A stretch of DNA of 64,000 bases, from assembly GCA_036426205.1 (NCBI GenBank), contig WSYH01001235.1, forward strand, positions 1-64,000, written 5' to 3'. Positions 12,049 to 24,249 of this stretch are shown one piece after another (positions within the stretch are counted from its first letter, which is position 1; each line of letters begins with the position of its first letter). This DNA is from Ascaphus truei (lineage: Eukaryota > Chordata > Amphibia > Anura > Ascaphidae). Under the pieces are notes generated by a model. It ran no database searches, was not told the DNA's origin, and was given only the letters and a program-made list of their open reading frames with translations. The position numbers and the translations under genes were made by a program.

Positions 12049-12466
12049 CTGTAGATGCTAAAAAGAGCAGTATATTAGAAATCTTTTAAATCCCATAACT
12101 CTTCACAAATACAGGGGGTCTCTAATGCTGTTACTTCTTCCCCCCCCCCCCCCCCCCATATCTGGCATTCACTAATCTACCAGGATCTATGGAGCATGTG
12201 GTTAACTTAATTTATCATAACTAGAATGTACACAACTTTCACGTTAACCCTTAAGAGAAGTTTCAACAGTTTGGCTACTTTTCCCCCACTTCACAACTGC
12301 CACTTCAATGTGAGGAGCGTAGGGGGGGATGGAAACTGAATGCAGAACACGGATCTCAGTCTCGCGATCCCTCTGAGCTCAAGCACAGTGCTAGGACATG
12401 TCAGTAGGGACCACCACAACCTGTTAGAGCCACCAAGAGAACCATATGATACCTCTAGCACCGATT

Positions 12467-12470
<4 letters not shown>

Positions 12471-12500
<30 letters not shown>
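12471..12500. repeat. TA microsatellite at a duplication junction
   Basis: A (TA)n tract where block D ends and block C begins. At the same point the second D copy continues into different sequence (23943 onward), and in block B the equivalent TA-rich word is 5834-5845. Confidence 0.9.
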
Positions 12501-12502
<2 letters not shown>

Positions 12503-12503
<1 letters not shown>

Positions 12504-15222
12504 CTGCATTGATCAAATCATTTTCAGATGAGGGTTAGAGGACAGATCCAAAACCCCCCCCCCCCCTTCATTTCTTTAAACAGAATGAAGCAGACGTTCG
12601 GAGAGCAGAACCCCGTTAATTTCGGCTCTGGGGTCCCCCTGCTTCCGAGATACTGTCCTCCGACGGGGGTGCCTGTATCTCCTGCAGTTTTCTGCAGTTT
12701 AAAGAGCCCCCGATCACATGGCGCCAATAGGAAGTTGCACCTGATACATACGCTTCCTATTGGCTCGCGATCTTTGAACAGCATCGTAATGTGAACCCTG
12801 GAGTGGCTTCCGGCACCCACCACGGAGGTAGTACCTCTGGAGCAGGGGGTCCCCATATGTTAAATTAATGGGGTTCCACTCCGAGACCCCCGCTTGAATT
12901 CTGTATTAAAAAAATTACAGAAAACCAAACCAACAACGGCTGGATTTCCTCTGCAGGGGGACATTATTGCTAAGACGGGTAATGATCATTAATTATCTTG
13001 TAACAAAGCTCCCATCCCAGGCTTCCAAGGATCGGCAATTTTCCAGATTCATTCCATTTTCTTGGTACCATTTTTACACATACAGTACTTAGAGATAACA
13101 TTTGTAAATGTACCCACCCTTATTTATTTTTTTATATTAACCAATAACTTTTGACTATAGCCATGTTCTAATTATGTCAGCTGCAGCAGATCACAGGACC
13201 CTGTGTTTGCACGTACAAAAGACCTAATACAAAGTTACTGATGTCATCAACATTGAGGTTACATCACCATATATGCCAATTCTAGCCGGTTATTGCCTTA
13301 AACTTACAACGTTAAATGCAGTAGATTTACTATTCTGTGATTTAAAGAGATTTAATGGTGGTATCAGCTAAATCTGCTTTCTTCTTTATTAAAGTTTTTA
13401 GTCTTTAGCCTTTAAAAAAAAAAAAAAGCATTTATCATTTTTTTTCTTTTATGGGCGCATAGATGAATGTTTGTTATGAACAGATGCAACACCCCAAGAG
13501 AGACAGAGAATTCCGGTGCTGCTTCTATTTTATATTTCCAAGCAAGACACAACATACACAATGCTCTCTGATCACAGTAGAGAACTCTGAACAGCTTCAC
13601 ATTTCAATGTGTAATCATTACTATAACTCTGACACAGCCTGATAGGTAAAGGAAGAATGTATACTGGGTGAGGCTGATGTGGTAGAAAGTCTTGACTGGT
13701 CAGTAAGGAATAAAAGCGTTTAAAAAGCAATATCTAATTCTCTCTCTCTTCTCTCTCTCTCTCTCTCTCTCTCTCATCTCCTCCTCTCCCCTCGCTCCTC
13801 CTCTCCTCTCTCTCCTCTCCTCTCTCTCTCTCTCTCTCATTATGCACGCCAACTATAGACCTAGGGCAACCAAACTTGAAGTTTACTTATGTATAAAAAC
13901 CATAGTCATGGTTTGGATCCTCTCGAACATTCCAAAGGGGTGCTGCTAGGAACGTTATGTTCCTGTGCTGTACTGGTAGGCTTTGTATCGGCACGTGCCA
14001 TCATAATGCACATAGCCTGGTTGGTAGCAGATAGGAGAGTCAGATAGCTATAAAGTTTTACCCAGAAAGCAGACGAAGAAAGAAAGAGGAATTCAGTGGG
14101 CACGTGAGGAGAAAATCGGGTTATAACGGAAGGTCTGCTGCAGCTATATCAAATCGAATTGTACTGGAGAACAGGAGGAGACATAATGTATAAGGGAGAT
14201 GTTTTATAGAGCTATAAGCAAAAATCCCTGATCCCTCGGTTATAAGCCGGTGTAGTAGCCTCTACTCACTATTAAGCACCGCCCCTGTGACTCCTTTGGA
14301 TTGAAGCTGCTAGCATGGCTGCTGCTAAACTGTGTGCGTCCTCCGTTTGCCCCCGGTGGCGTTTCCTCGATCAAAAAAGTAGACAGAACAAAAAAGGATC
14401 AAAGTAACAGCTGCTCCAAGGTAGAAAAAAATGGGGGAAACCCACCAGCCATAGAAAATTAAAAAACAATTTATTAGGCTACATAAAAACATAAAGACAG
14501 TGAAAAAACTCCACCCACGCATTTCACGCCACCTATGGTGCTTTTTCAAGGAAAAAGATTCCCCATTTTTTCTACCTTGGAAGAGATGTTACTTTGATTT
14601 TTTTTTGTTCTACAGACATAAATTGGCATATTTTATTATTATTTATTACAACTTTAAAAGAAAGACTGTTGATCACATTTTCCTTTTTCTTTATTTGTTT
14701 ACTATATTCTTCAGGTGAATTTGGAAGAACAAGTGTGTTATGCAGCACGGGACTCAGCCTAAAAAGCCCAGGAAAAAAAAAAAGAAAGCCTGCCATATAG
14801 ATGCCAAGATGTGTGTGGAGGAGAAAACCCCTGAAGCCTGGCAATATCGTATCTAGATCCAGATATACCTCAACAGTGAGCAGTTAAAAGCTGAAAGCAA
14901 TGCCGCAGAGGATATGACCATGACGACCCAATCAGGCTCTACCACCTAATACATATGTAACCCTTCTATGTACCCCACCTGACGAGATTGGGGTACACTC
15001 CTTCTGGTCACTGAGGTGTCTGGGTGCTGTGACCTGCTGGTAAACAGAGGGGGCTGATTGCTCCGCGGTGTTGTGGGGAGAACCCAGGACAGGACATTAG
15101 GTGTGTGTGGCCAGGTTACCTTGTTCTCTCAGGTGCACATTGCCTCCAGCCAGCAGGGATCCCCTGGGTTACAAGGAGAGACCCCCACTGACACTCCATT
15201 CTCCAACACAGGGACAACACAC
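12503..15222. repeat. Segmental duplication block C (indel-rich copy of block B)
   Basis: The block is colinear with 5895-9300 but with frequent one-base deletions and insertions, often in homopolymers (for example gatacatacgcttcc against gatgacattacggcttcc). It contains the MITE (12595-12897), the TC tract (13740-13838), the unrecognised 13840-14560 stretch and one TRAT1-like exon. The indel pattern resembles uncorrected long-read sequence as much as real decay. Confidence 0.88.
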
Positions 15223-15787
15223 AGCAGCTTCTTTTCTGTGATCTTTATTCAGAGCACATAGATGTGGCAGACAGCATACAGCTGATATCACAGGCTTGAG
15301 TATCTCTGCCCCTCTGCTCATGGCAGCTTGAATTCCCCCCTCCCCCCCCCCCCAGGTGGGGCGAGGGAGAGAACTCTTCTTGGCTTGCTATCTCCTCACT
15401 CTCTCTGAAGACTAACTCCTGATCACTAACTAACATACTATATTTTGGAGCATGTCTCAATTTGAATATCCTCAGATTTGTCTCAACTTTGAATCATCAA
15501 CTCAAAGCTGGATAAACATTGTCTCACACACACATCCGGGGGTGTTCCAACCCCATATCCACCCTTTGATTAACATGCTCAAAGGTTGCTTAGGCCCGCC
15601 TCTGAATATTGCTACAATACTTCAGAGCTGAAACTCACAAACAGGCTAACTGAAGGAATGAACCTTTCCACTCCACTGCCCTTTCTAACAGGCAGGAACT
15701 GACAGAGTAAAGGCCCAGAATTAGCAATAGCTGCCGAAGGCCAGGCTATACAATAAAACAAGAAACATATCTCCAGAGGACCAAAAT
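14715..15787 (+). pseudogene. TRAT1: TRAT1-like terminal exon, third copy, split by an LTR
   Basis: 14715-14955 matches the exon at 8774, with acceptor ttcag at 14710-14714, but several one-base indels break the frame within the first 20 codons. At 14956 the exon is interrupted by about 790 bp starting TGTAACCC. The remaining 3' end of the exon (aacaagaaacatatctccagag... to the TGA) resumes at about 15747 and ends near 15787. The intact copy at 8115 shows the uninterrupted arrangement. The indels could be assembly errors; the LTR interruption is certainly present in the assembled sequence. Confidence 0.7.
14957..15745 (-). mobile_element. LTR insertion inside the third TRAT1-like exon
   Basis: Comparison with the uninterrupted exon at 8340-8365 delimits an insertion of about 790 bp beginning TGTAACCC and ending near ggctataca. 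A tacat word precedes it and tacaat follows, so a 4-5 bp target duplication is possible but blurred. A gatctttattcag word near 15240 gives AATAAA on the minus strand, suggesting leftward orientation. The first 265 bp also follow the second exon copy at 9022. Confidence 0.65.
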
Positions 15788-16560
15788 CAAACTGATTGAC
15801 CCACCCAAGCAGAATTTGTGATCTGCTGACTGGGATTTTTTTGTGCTTAATAGATCTGGGTGTACTTGCATCCTGTACTTGGCATATACACGAACGGAAA
15901 AAGTGTAATTGCGAAAATAATATACTGAGCAATAAACAAGAAGAATATAAAGGAACATGTTGAAGAAAACATGATAGGGAGCTCACTTTAAGGTCAACGC
16001 CTCTGATTCTTTAGTACTGAGATGAGAAAAGGTACAAGCACAGATCCCTCATGACCAATTGTTAGTACCTTATTTACTGACTGTGGGACCTTCCTTAGGT
16101 CTTACAGTAGTAGTAGAAAATGAGTGTGCTGAAAGCTCTTTCATCTCACTGGTAAAGATGTTTTGCAGTAGTGTGAAACATGAATACAACTGCACAAAAG
16201 AGCTTCAATAATGCCAGCCTTGATTACACATCCAAGCGAATAAATAATTGCAATAAGACTGTTTTGTATCGGTCTGTCGTTGGAAGACTGTAATACTTAC
16301 TAAAAATGAACAGTGCAGTATACGGAAAAATGGTTGTAGATAACTTTTAAAAATGATTTCATATAACAAGTACAATACATGTGCTGGATTATATGAATAT
16401 ATTAAGATCTGGAAGAACACTGTGTAATTTACAAATACCTATATATGTTTTTTATATTTAAGGACCTGAAGAATCCAGTTCTCCATGTTAATTTGTTGGT
16501 AAAAATCTGTGTTTATTTATTTTTTTGTCCAGTGCTCTCCTTGTATATATTAAAAAAAAA
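15788..16560 (+). other. 3' UTR-like sequence of the third TRAT1-like copy
   Basis: 15788-16005 matches the 3' UTR segment at 8409-8615. The sequence continues without repeat signatures to a poly-A-like tract at 16551-16562, a plausible transcript end. It encodes no supported ORF. Confidence 0.4.
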
Positions 16561-17320
16561 ATTAGGGACACTCTGATTTAGGTGCCTGTCGTGCACTTTT
16601 TTTTGTGGTTCCCATTGGTGTCTTTTTTCTTTATCTCATAGCTTAGTGATGAAAGTTATAGGAAGGGGTGCTTAACAGTCAGTAAATTCTTCTTTTTTTT
16701 TTTTTAACGGTGATTAGTTATAATTTTTCACTTACAACAAAAATCTTATGTATAGTTTTATTAATCTATTTCAAGTTTTATTGCAATTGCTGCACGATAA
16801 AATGGGGCCATATGCAGTAAAGCGCAAGAGATTCTCAAATGTCCCCATCTTGTGGGCAACTGATTGTTAGTAACATTTGGAAGATACACACACACCACAC
16901 ACACACACCACCACACACACACACACCCACACACACCACACACCACACCCACACACCACACACACACACATATATAGCAAATGAAAATATAATTGTGAGA
17001 CACATTCACGTCTAGACAGTTCTGCAACCCCCTTTCACCATTATCACCTAACATACAGTGCTTCCACTGCAGCAAGGGATTCTGGGAAATTACATGCAAA
17101 TGAGCACACAATGTGTCACCTTTTGCCTGAAATCCATTTACATGGACCCCATATAAGCAAATGCTCTGCTGTTCACACAGCTTTTAAGCACAGCATGGGA
17201 TTAGATGCAAACCAGTCAAACCACGCACAGACTGCTCAACCACCTTAATGGGTCTCATCAATGTGAGGTTTGTTGTACTGGCTTTGCAATTTTCAAGGCT
17301 GGTTGGATTTACCTAACACA
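16561..17320. other. Repeat-bearing stretch with CA microsatellite
   Basis: No gene is seen. A broken (CA)n tract spans about 16886-16973. 17030-17100 carries a sequence (caccattatcacctaacatacag...gggattctgggaaatt) that recurs inverted at 17400-17470. Confidence 0.7.
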
Positions 17321-17324
17321 TTTT

Positions 17325-17640
17325 AAGTCATGGTGGGTGAAAAAGGCAACAAAAAATTCCACGTTAGCATATAGCCAATAAAGAATATCACTTGTGACAG
17401 CACTTCATATCCCAGAATCCCTGCTGCAGTGGAAGCACTGTATGCTAGATGATAATGGTGAAAGGCAGGTTTGTAGACCTGTCTAAGACATGTGATTGTG
17501 CTCACAATTGATATTCTTTATTGGTCTATATGCTAACGATGGAGGTTTTTTGTTGCCTTTTTCACCCACCAAAACTTAAAAATGTGCACACACCCACCAC
17601 TACAAAGGAAAAGGGGAGAAGCTGTGCATTAACAGGGTCT
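17325..17640. repeat. Inverted repeat pair with shared 65-bp arms
   Basis: 17325-17395 read backwards equals 17511-17575 (ctttattgg...ctatatgctaacg...ttttttgttgcctttttcaccca), giving a hairpin with about a 115-bp loop. The right arm continues into sequence shared with 9306-9460. The loop holds the inverted partner of 17030-17090. Confidence 0.75.
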
Positions 17641-17952
17641 GAAAGGGGCCCCGGGACCCGACTATATTGCATGTTTTCGCTTTCTCTCGGTAGTATCATT
17701 ATTTGTCACTCCTTGCTGCCGGCCTCCTTCTCTTCTGAACCGCAGATTAATGATCATAAACGTCGTGTTATCATGGCAACGCACAGACACCGTCACGGTG
17801 ACGTCAGCGGCGTCATTTTACGCTGTGGTTCAGATGGAGAAGGAGGCCGTAAGCAAAGAGCGGCCACACATCTAAGTGCGGAGAGAAAAGAGCTGCTAAG
17901 TGTCCCGGAAAAAACATTTTCACCGGGGCCCGAACTCACTCTTGGCACCCAG
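17632..17952. mobile_element. Palindromic hAT-like MITE with a CRE in the centre
   Basis: The left end reads aacagggtctgaaaggggccc and the right end mirrors it loosely (accggggcccgaactcac). Nested arms ggcctccttctcttctgaaccgcag and ctgtggttcagatggagaaggaggcc form a second inverted pair. At the centre lie atggcaac and tgacgtca (17799-17806). No ORF of transposase type. The hAT label is inferred from the caggg...-type end only. Confidence 0.5.
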
Positions 17953-20475
17953 CATGTATCTAACGATTAACCATATATACCGTACAATACCCAGGCAGGA
18001 ACTTGGATAAAGGACACAGCACACTGAGTGAATCAAAAAGTTTGTATTGGGTCAGAAATGATACCAATGTTTTGGTCAGCTATGGGGCCTTCATCAGCAG
18101 GGAGACGTTGGTACCATAATAAGTAAGATAAAGTGACAGACCTCAGCAGAAAGTGTGTGGAGAGAATATAAAGGCTTCAGGGATAATCACTGTTGAGTCA
18201 AGGTCTGATGCATCTGAACTTCATAAAGAAACATAGAAACCTTAGAAACCTTGAACAACACTCCATTCCATTACTCATTGTACTATGACCTGCCGGTATT
18301 GTGATGTCATTTCAACCCATTCAATATGTTCTCAGAGATACCTAACTCAGACTAATCCACGGAGGAAACTTGGATTCACTTTACTATTTGGGATTACACA
18401 TGGACTACCTGATTCCCACTCAGTTTTTTGTGATTGATAACTGTAACCCCCTGTATCTGCTATCAGCACAGGACATGGCCCCTTTAAGAATTACATTCCA
18501 CTGACCATGTGACTGTGCTTAGCCAGTGAGTGAAAGTTGGAAAGGGAGCCGAGGGAGTGAGGCTACTACAGAGAGAGATTGGGAGCCCGCTGTGCATGAA
18601 TTACACCAGGTGGAGTGGTTGAGCTAACCCACAAAGGATTTAAACTGCAGTTATATTGCCATCATTTTGATCTTTATGAAGCACCAGCCTGCAACACACA
18701 CACAGTTTATGAGCTGCAACGATTGTGCTAGCGCACCAGGATCTACAGGCCAGTACCCCCCATGATTGGGAGGCCGACAGAGATAAAAGTTATTATTTTG
18801 TTTGCACAGCGTTCGCACTGTTGGTAGTTTGCTTAAATTGTGTATGGAGTATTCTGAGATTATTCACCGTACTAATTCATTGAGATATGCAACACCACAA
18901 TATAGCTATGAGAATATAAAAATTGTTATAATTCATTACCACTGTGTTGTATCTTGTCCTACAGTCTCACACAACATGTAGCTCACACTATAAAATTAAA
19001 CAATAACCCATAGGACTCAGGCTCCCACCTCAGTGATAGGCCATATAATCTGAGGTAAATAAAAGGGGTTATATTTATATAATATATATATATATTTTTT
19101 TAATTCTCAATATATTTTAATACATAACACAAAAAAAAGCACACGCTTCATAGCGCGTAACTGTGTACAAAAATGGGTAAATTATTAAGGAGAGTGTCCT
19201 TAGGAGATACACTTACAAAAGGTTAAATAACATGTACATTGGAGAGAAACTGTATGGGGCGTCATCTACAGGAGCAGGGGGGGGGTGGGGGGCATAGTGA
19301 TACTGTGCATCTGGTGTACTGCATCTGACTCCTGCCACGAGCCCTGCAGCGTTTCAAGTGCTCAAAAGAGCTTCCTTCTGTAATGCACCGTTGGAAATAC
19401 GGCAGGCAGCTGAAGGTAACGAGAACACAACCGTCCCTCCCCACCGACCCAGCCGACCATGAGCGTCACTCTCACGCACCGCGCTCACCGGTCTCTACGC
19501 GTTTCGTCACGTTGCGTGACTTCCTCGGAGTTGATTGTTTGATGTGTCTAAGCCAGTTTTAATAGGGCAAAGTCCACGTAAACACGGCGAAAAAGCTCAA
19601 AGAAGACTGGAATCAGCTCTGCTGATTCAACACACAATCGAAAACGGCTAATAGTATGATATTATTGTTAGAAAATGATATAACTCAATACTAAAATCGC
19701 ATAAAATGCACTGTGTGCTATCACAAACTAACAAAAACAAACCAGTATAAATAAAGGTGGATACATTAGTGATAAATATAAAAATAAACACTAGCATAAA
19801 AAATCGTGGTATATATAAACCCGTAAATATACATAAACTAATCTAATCATTAGATCTTCAGTGGTGATAAAAATAAATGCACTGTGGTATACAGCTACTT
19901 GAAAAATTTATAATATTGGCAGTCCACCTACAATCAATGAGAAGCATTGATTTAATTATTTTGTCGAGGGAGTTTATGATTTTTCGATTAACTGGGTCAA
20001 AGTTACAAGATTATACAAAAATTGTGACAAGTTTTAGAAGTAGATAAAAGGAATCTGTACTTTGCTTTGTATAGGGTTCCTGAAAGATTACGGGTAGATT
20101 TGGAACAGATATTAGCACGCATTAAGAACTGCATCCGTTATAATAAAAAAAAGAGAATATCCACCCAAGTTAAACTTCGTATCTCTGACCAACATTGTGT
20201 ATATTTGTCAAGAGTTGGAAAACTTCAGAAGAATGTCAAATATTGAAAAGACCCAGACTAGATATTTATCCTGATCCCTTCACCCATGATGTGATCAATG
20301 AAAAGTGTATGCACCTAGCTTATATACAGATGAGGCGCGATACAGTTCCCGTGCATCACGTGGTGGACCCGCTCAAGTGCGGCCAAGCACGATCACAGCC
20401 CAGCGCAGAGGTATTTCCCTAGAATTTTTAACGTTGCTGCCTATATCTATCCTGTATATATTTGTTTATTCCTAA
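17953..20475. other. Repeat-rich stretch without recognised genes
   Basis: The stretch holds an element with ggccttcatcagcagg and atgttttggtc (18060-18105), an LTR-like block starting tgtaaccccctgtatc (18442) with no confirmed right end, an AT-rich interval (19060-19140) and a block with acgcgtttcgtcacg near 19498. Nothing here supports a gene. Confidence 0.6.
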
Positions 20476-23010
20476 TTAAGTTTACGTCAAACCACTTATT
20501 TTGCTTAGGAGTGTACAAAATACATATTGGGTGTTATTCATTCAATTGAGATGGAGCCGATAGAGGCACTATGGCACACAAACTCCCATGGTGTCAATGG
20601 CAATTTCCACTCGATGGTGCCATTACAGATGAATTAATAACCCCCATTGTCCCATCTGTAACCCCAGGGGATGCTATGTACAATAATGGTTGTGTTACCA
20701 CTTATATAGATATTCTTTGCAAGTACCTAACAACTGAAGGTTCACATATCAACAAATAACACTGCTGTACTAAAAACCATGACGACACAGCACTGGTTGT
20801 TCCAAGAACAGTCTGACATTGATTGACCTGCTAAATCTGAAAGGAATTTCAAGATTAATAAACCCTAGTATCTCTGCCTATGAAAAGAATATGAAAACCA
20901 AAACAGGCACTCAAAACATTAATATTTGACATTTCAGTTACTGTACCAAAGTAATCTTTATCAAGCCTTAATGAAATACACAAGCAAAGCTCCCTTCATT
21001 ACAACCTTCTTCAATGTTATGGTTAGAGGTCCAAGAAAAATCAAGGTCTTGGCAATTAAAGATTGAATGCGTATTGAGAAGACTCCCACCCCCTCATTAA
21101 GAGGTCCTTGATGAAAATAAAATTTTACTTAAAAGAGTTAAAGCAGACATGTTTTAAAAGTCTGATTACATTTGTTTAAACAAAGACCATTTCATTGCTA
21201 CATTTTCATTATACCCGCTCAACCCCCTTATAACGCTTTTCTTGGGGTCCAGAATCACATCGCGCTATAACAGATCGCGTAGAAATAATGTATAATTGTA
21301 TGCATTGTACAATAAAGTATTTAAGATATCAATAATCGTGTTAAGTATTCATAAATAAGAAAAGTGGGAGCCACGCTTGCATCGCGGTATAAGCAGATTC
21401 GCGTTGTAACGGATCGCCTTATAATGGGGTTGAGCTGTATATATGTTTTGGTAAACTAGGATTGTGCATGTAAGGCAGGCTACAGATTAAAAAACAATAC
21501 TTTATGAGGCAAAGTAATACATTTTACACCTACGGAAGGGAATGCCAAACCAGTTTACATTCTTGCACCCAATACAAAATCCTTAGAATAATTCAAGGAG
21601 AACAAGTTATTGTAAAAAGTATGCCCTCTAACAGCCAGGTATATTTTATGCATCATTCAGTGTTGAATGAACGGTGACTTGTTGCTAAATGCTGGCCTTA
21701 TATATGGTGAGAACGTATAGTAGAGGACTTGCTATACAGGTGTAGTGTGTTAGGATCGTGCAGTAAACTTCAATTTCAGGAATATAACTTTCTTGCTTTT
21801 TTTGAGAACATGAATATTTTCACAAAATCTGGACATACAAAAACAATAACTATACAAGACGAAGTATTTTATATATAAACCACAAATTTTAATGACAGTT
21901 CCACAATATTAACTCACAAAAACATTACATTGAACAAATACTGTATAAAGTAACCTATACAGGTTTAGTGAACACAACCATCCTGTTGAAAATATTTACA
22001 TCTTTCAGCATAAATGTTGAGTTTCCATAGTATTTTGTATACGGGCAATCGTGTTTTTAAAATATAATAAAAAATTTAAAAAGAAAAGAATCGCCACAAT
22101 TTAAAATAGTATTACATTTGGATAAAACGGATCTAAATAGAAATGTTTTACAATTAAGAAACAGTTGAACTAGACACACTAAGTGCAGTAAAATAAAAAA
22201 AAAACATGTACATTACAGGAATATCCCGTTATCAGTTACACAATTGCCTCGATTAAAAATGTATCCTAACATTAAAACCATGCTTTTCAACTCAACTGAA
22301 TTTACTTGCTAATTGGAAGTAAAAAAAGGATAAAATGCGGCGAATTCAGATTTCCCCACTCTGCATTTCAAATCACTTAACACGTTAGTAATATAGCTGG
22401 GACTTCCTATCCACACAAAAGGTTTACAGTTTTTTATTCTCAGTCGGCACACAAATACGCGTCAAGAATGGAAATTTTGGATTCCGTGATGTTACGCGGC
22501 ATCTCATGACATGCCCAACTAGTTCTATGACAACATTTTCACGGTGCGTATTATAGCTCCTGGGAGATAGGCGATGGAGAGCAATATCCACCTTCACCTA
22601 CATAAGGGACAATGCAGAAACTGAGACGTACAGCTGTGGACTCCCGTTGTAAAATGTGCAGATGCTTAATACAGGTGTAGCTAAACTAAATTTACCTATA
22701 AGCTAGGAAAGCCACAGGCTTGTGACCACAGCGTTCCCCGCACGCAGATCGATAGTGCCTAGGGACAGATACAAGGAATAACCCTCTCCCACAGGAAGCC
22801 GTGGCTTTTACCTTCCCTGGAGCCTAGGGAGTTGTTTTTTTTTTTTTCTGCCGTGGCCCAGGATGCAAGATTGGCCTACATTTGTAGGCAACCTAAAAGG
22901 ACTTTAATATGTTTACTCTTAGGATAAAATGCAACCACAAAGGGATTGCTAAGCATGAATCATCAAAAATATACTATTTCAAAATGATCTTGCAGTTCTC
23001 AGCAGCCGAG

Positions 23011-23037
23011 TCAATATCTAACTTGTAGCTCAATTTC
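23011..23037 (-). CDS. Possible terminal coding exon end, duplicate copy
   Basis: The counterpart of 12022-12048: the acceptor, eight codons and stop are kept and the only change is synonymous. Upstream sequence on the minus strand (to about 24000) is intact here, unlike in the first copy, but no further exon was recognised. Unidentified gene; weak evidence. Confidence 0.3.
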   Translation of the reverse strand, partial: EIELQVRY

Positions 23038-23883
23038 CTGTAGATGCTAAAAAGAAGAGCAGTATATTAGAAATCTTTAATATCCCATAACTCTTCACAA
23101 ATACAAAGGATAAAAGACAAATACAGGGGGTCTCTAATGCTGTTACTTCTTCACCCCCCCCCCCCCCATATCTGGCATTCACTAATCTACCAGGATCTAT
23201 GGAGCATGTGGTTAACTTAATTTATCATAACTAGAATGTACACAACTTTCACGTTAACCCTTAAGAGAAGTTTCAAACGTTTATACATTGGCAGTTTCTA
23301 CGTATTCTATTTTAATGTCGCGACTGGAGATAAAATGTTACACAAATAGCCAAAACTGGTCAATTTGGGACTTCCGCCCACAACAAATAATTAGGACATT
23401 CCAAATATTCGCCACGCTTTACAAATGTTTTATTTACTACAAGCTCTGGTGAGATGCCATCTTCAGCAAAATGTACGTGAAATTAGTTACTGTAAATACA
23501 ATCTGTGCGGCACAGAGACAGAAATACACCACATGCCTAACTGGAGTCAGAGTTGGTAGTAATACTGTAGTATTTGTGTATGAATGGGAGTCTTCTGGTG
23601 TGCATATTTCCATAAGGAAACAGTAAAAATCCTGATGAACAATAGGCCTCAGCCCCTAGGAGAGTGCAAGAGAACCTGCCACGCCCTGGCTACTTTTCCC
23701 CCACTTCACAACTGCCACTTCAATGTGAGGAGCGTAGGGGGGATGGAAACTGAATGCAGAACACGGATCTCAGTCTCGCGATCCCTCTGAGCTCAAGCAC
23801 AGTGCTAGGACATGTCAGTAGGGACCACCACAACCTGTTAGAGCCACCAAGAGAACCATATGATACCTCTAGCACCGATTGAC

Positions 23884-23897
23884 TATATATATATATT

Positions 23898-23931
<34 letters not shown>

Positions 23932-23942
23932 ATATATATATA
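23884..23942. repeat. TA microsatellite
   Basis: A nearly pure (TA)n tract ending block D'. Confidence 0.95.
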
Positions 23943-24023
23943 TGAACAAATGGCATTCTCGTGTATAAAAGTGATTGTAGGTGCTTGTCCCATAATAAGC
24001 AGATAGACAAAAGTATCCTCACC

Positions 24024-24249
24024 GGGCAGACTTTGTAGCAGGCTTTCCAGAAAGAACGAGACCGCACATCAGGCAACCTGAATTCCAAGATGTATTGCAG
24101 GTAAGTGGCACAAACACCCGACGTTTCGGTCCAGTTTGTAGGACCGAAACGTTGGGTGTTTGTACCACTTACCTGCAATACATCTTGGAATTCAGGTTGC
24201 CTGGTGTGTGGTCTCGTTATTTCTGGAAAGCCTGCTACAAAGTCTGCCC
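24024..24249. repeat. Long palindrome, about 109-bp arms
   Basis: The arms 24024-24132 and 24141-24249 are inverted copies with few mismatches, separated by 8 bp. The innermost part is gtttcggtcc / ggaccgaaac. Such a near-perfect hairpin is typical of a foldback MITE; the gaccgaaacgtt core recurs in other repeats of the window. Confidence 0.92.

Larger units (their letters stand above)
9468..12480. repeat. Segmental duplication block D (matches 20476-23950)
   Basis: About 3.0 kb of AT-rich sequence repeats at 20476-23950. Relative to the second copy this block lacks about 410 bp (23276-23688), with the join near 12264-12275. The block holds a TA-flanked MITE (10213-10434), long AT-rich sequence that looks like 3' UTR or intergenic DNA, and a possible terminal exon on the minus strand (12022-12048). 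The second copy carries many one-base deletions. Confidence 0.9.
20476..23950. repeat. Segmental duplication block D' (second copy of 9468-12480)
   Basis: The block is colinear with D, plus about 410 bp (23276-23688) absent from the first copy. It contains the MITE copy 21214-21437, the possible exon end 23011-23037 and TA tracts (23884-23942). One-base deletions relative to D are frequent (for example cttaggagtg against cttagggagtg). Confidence 0.9.
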
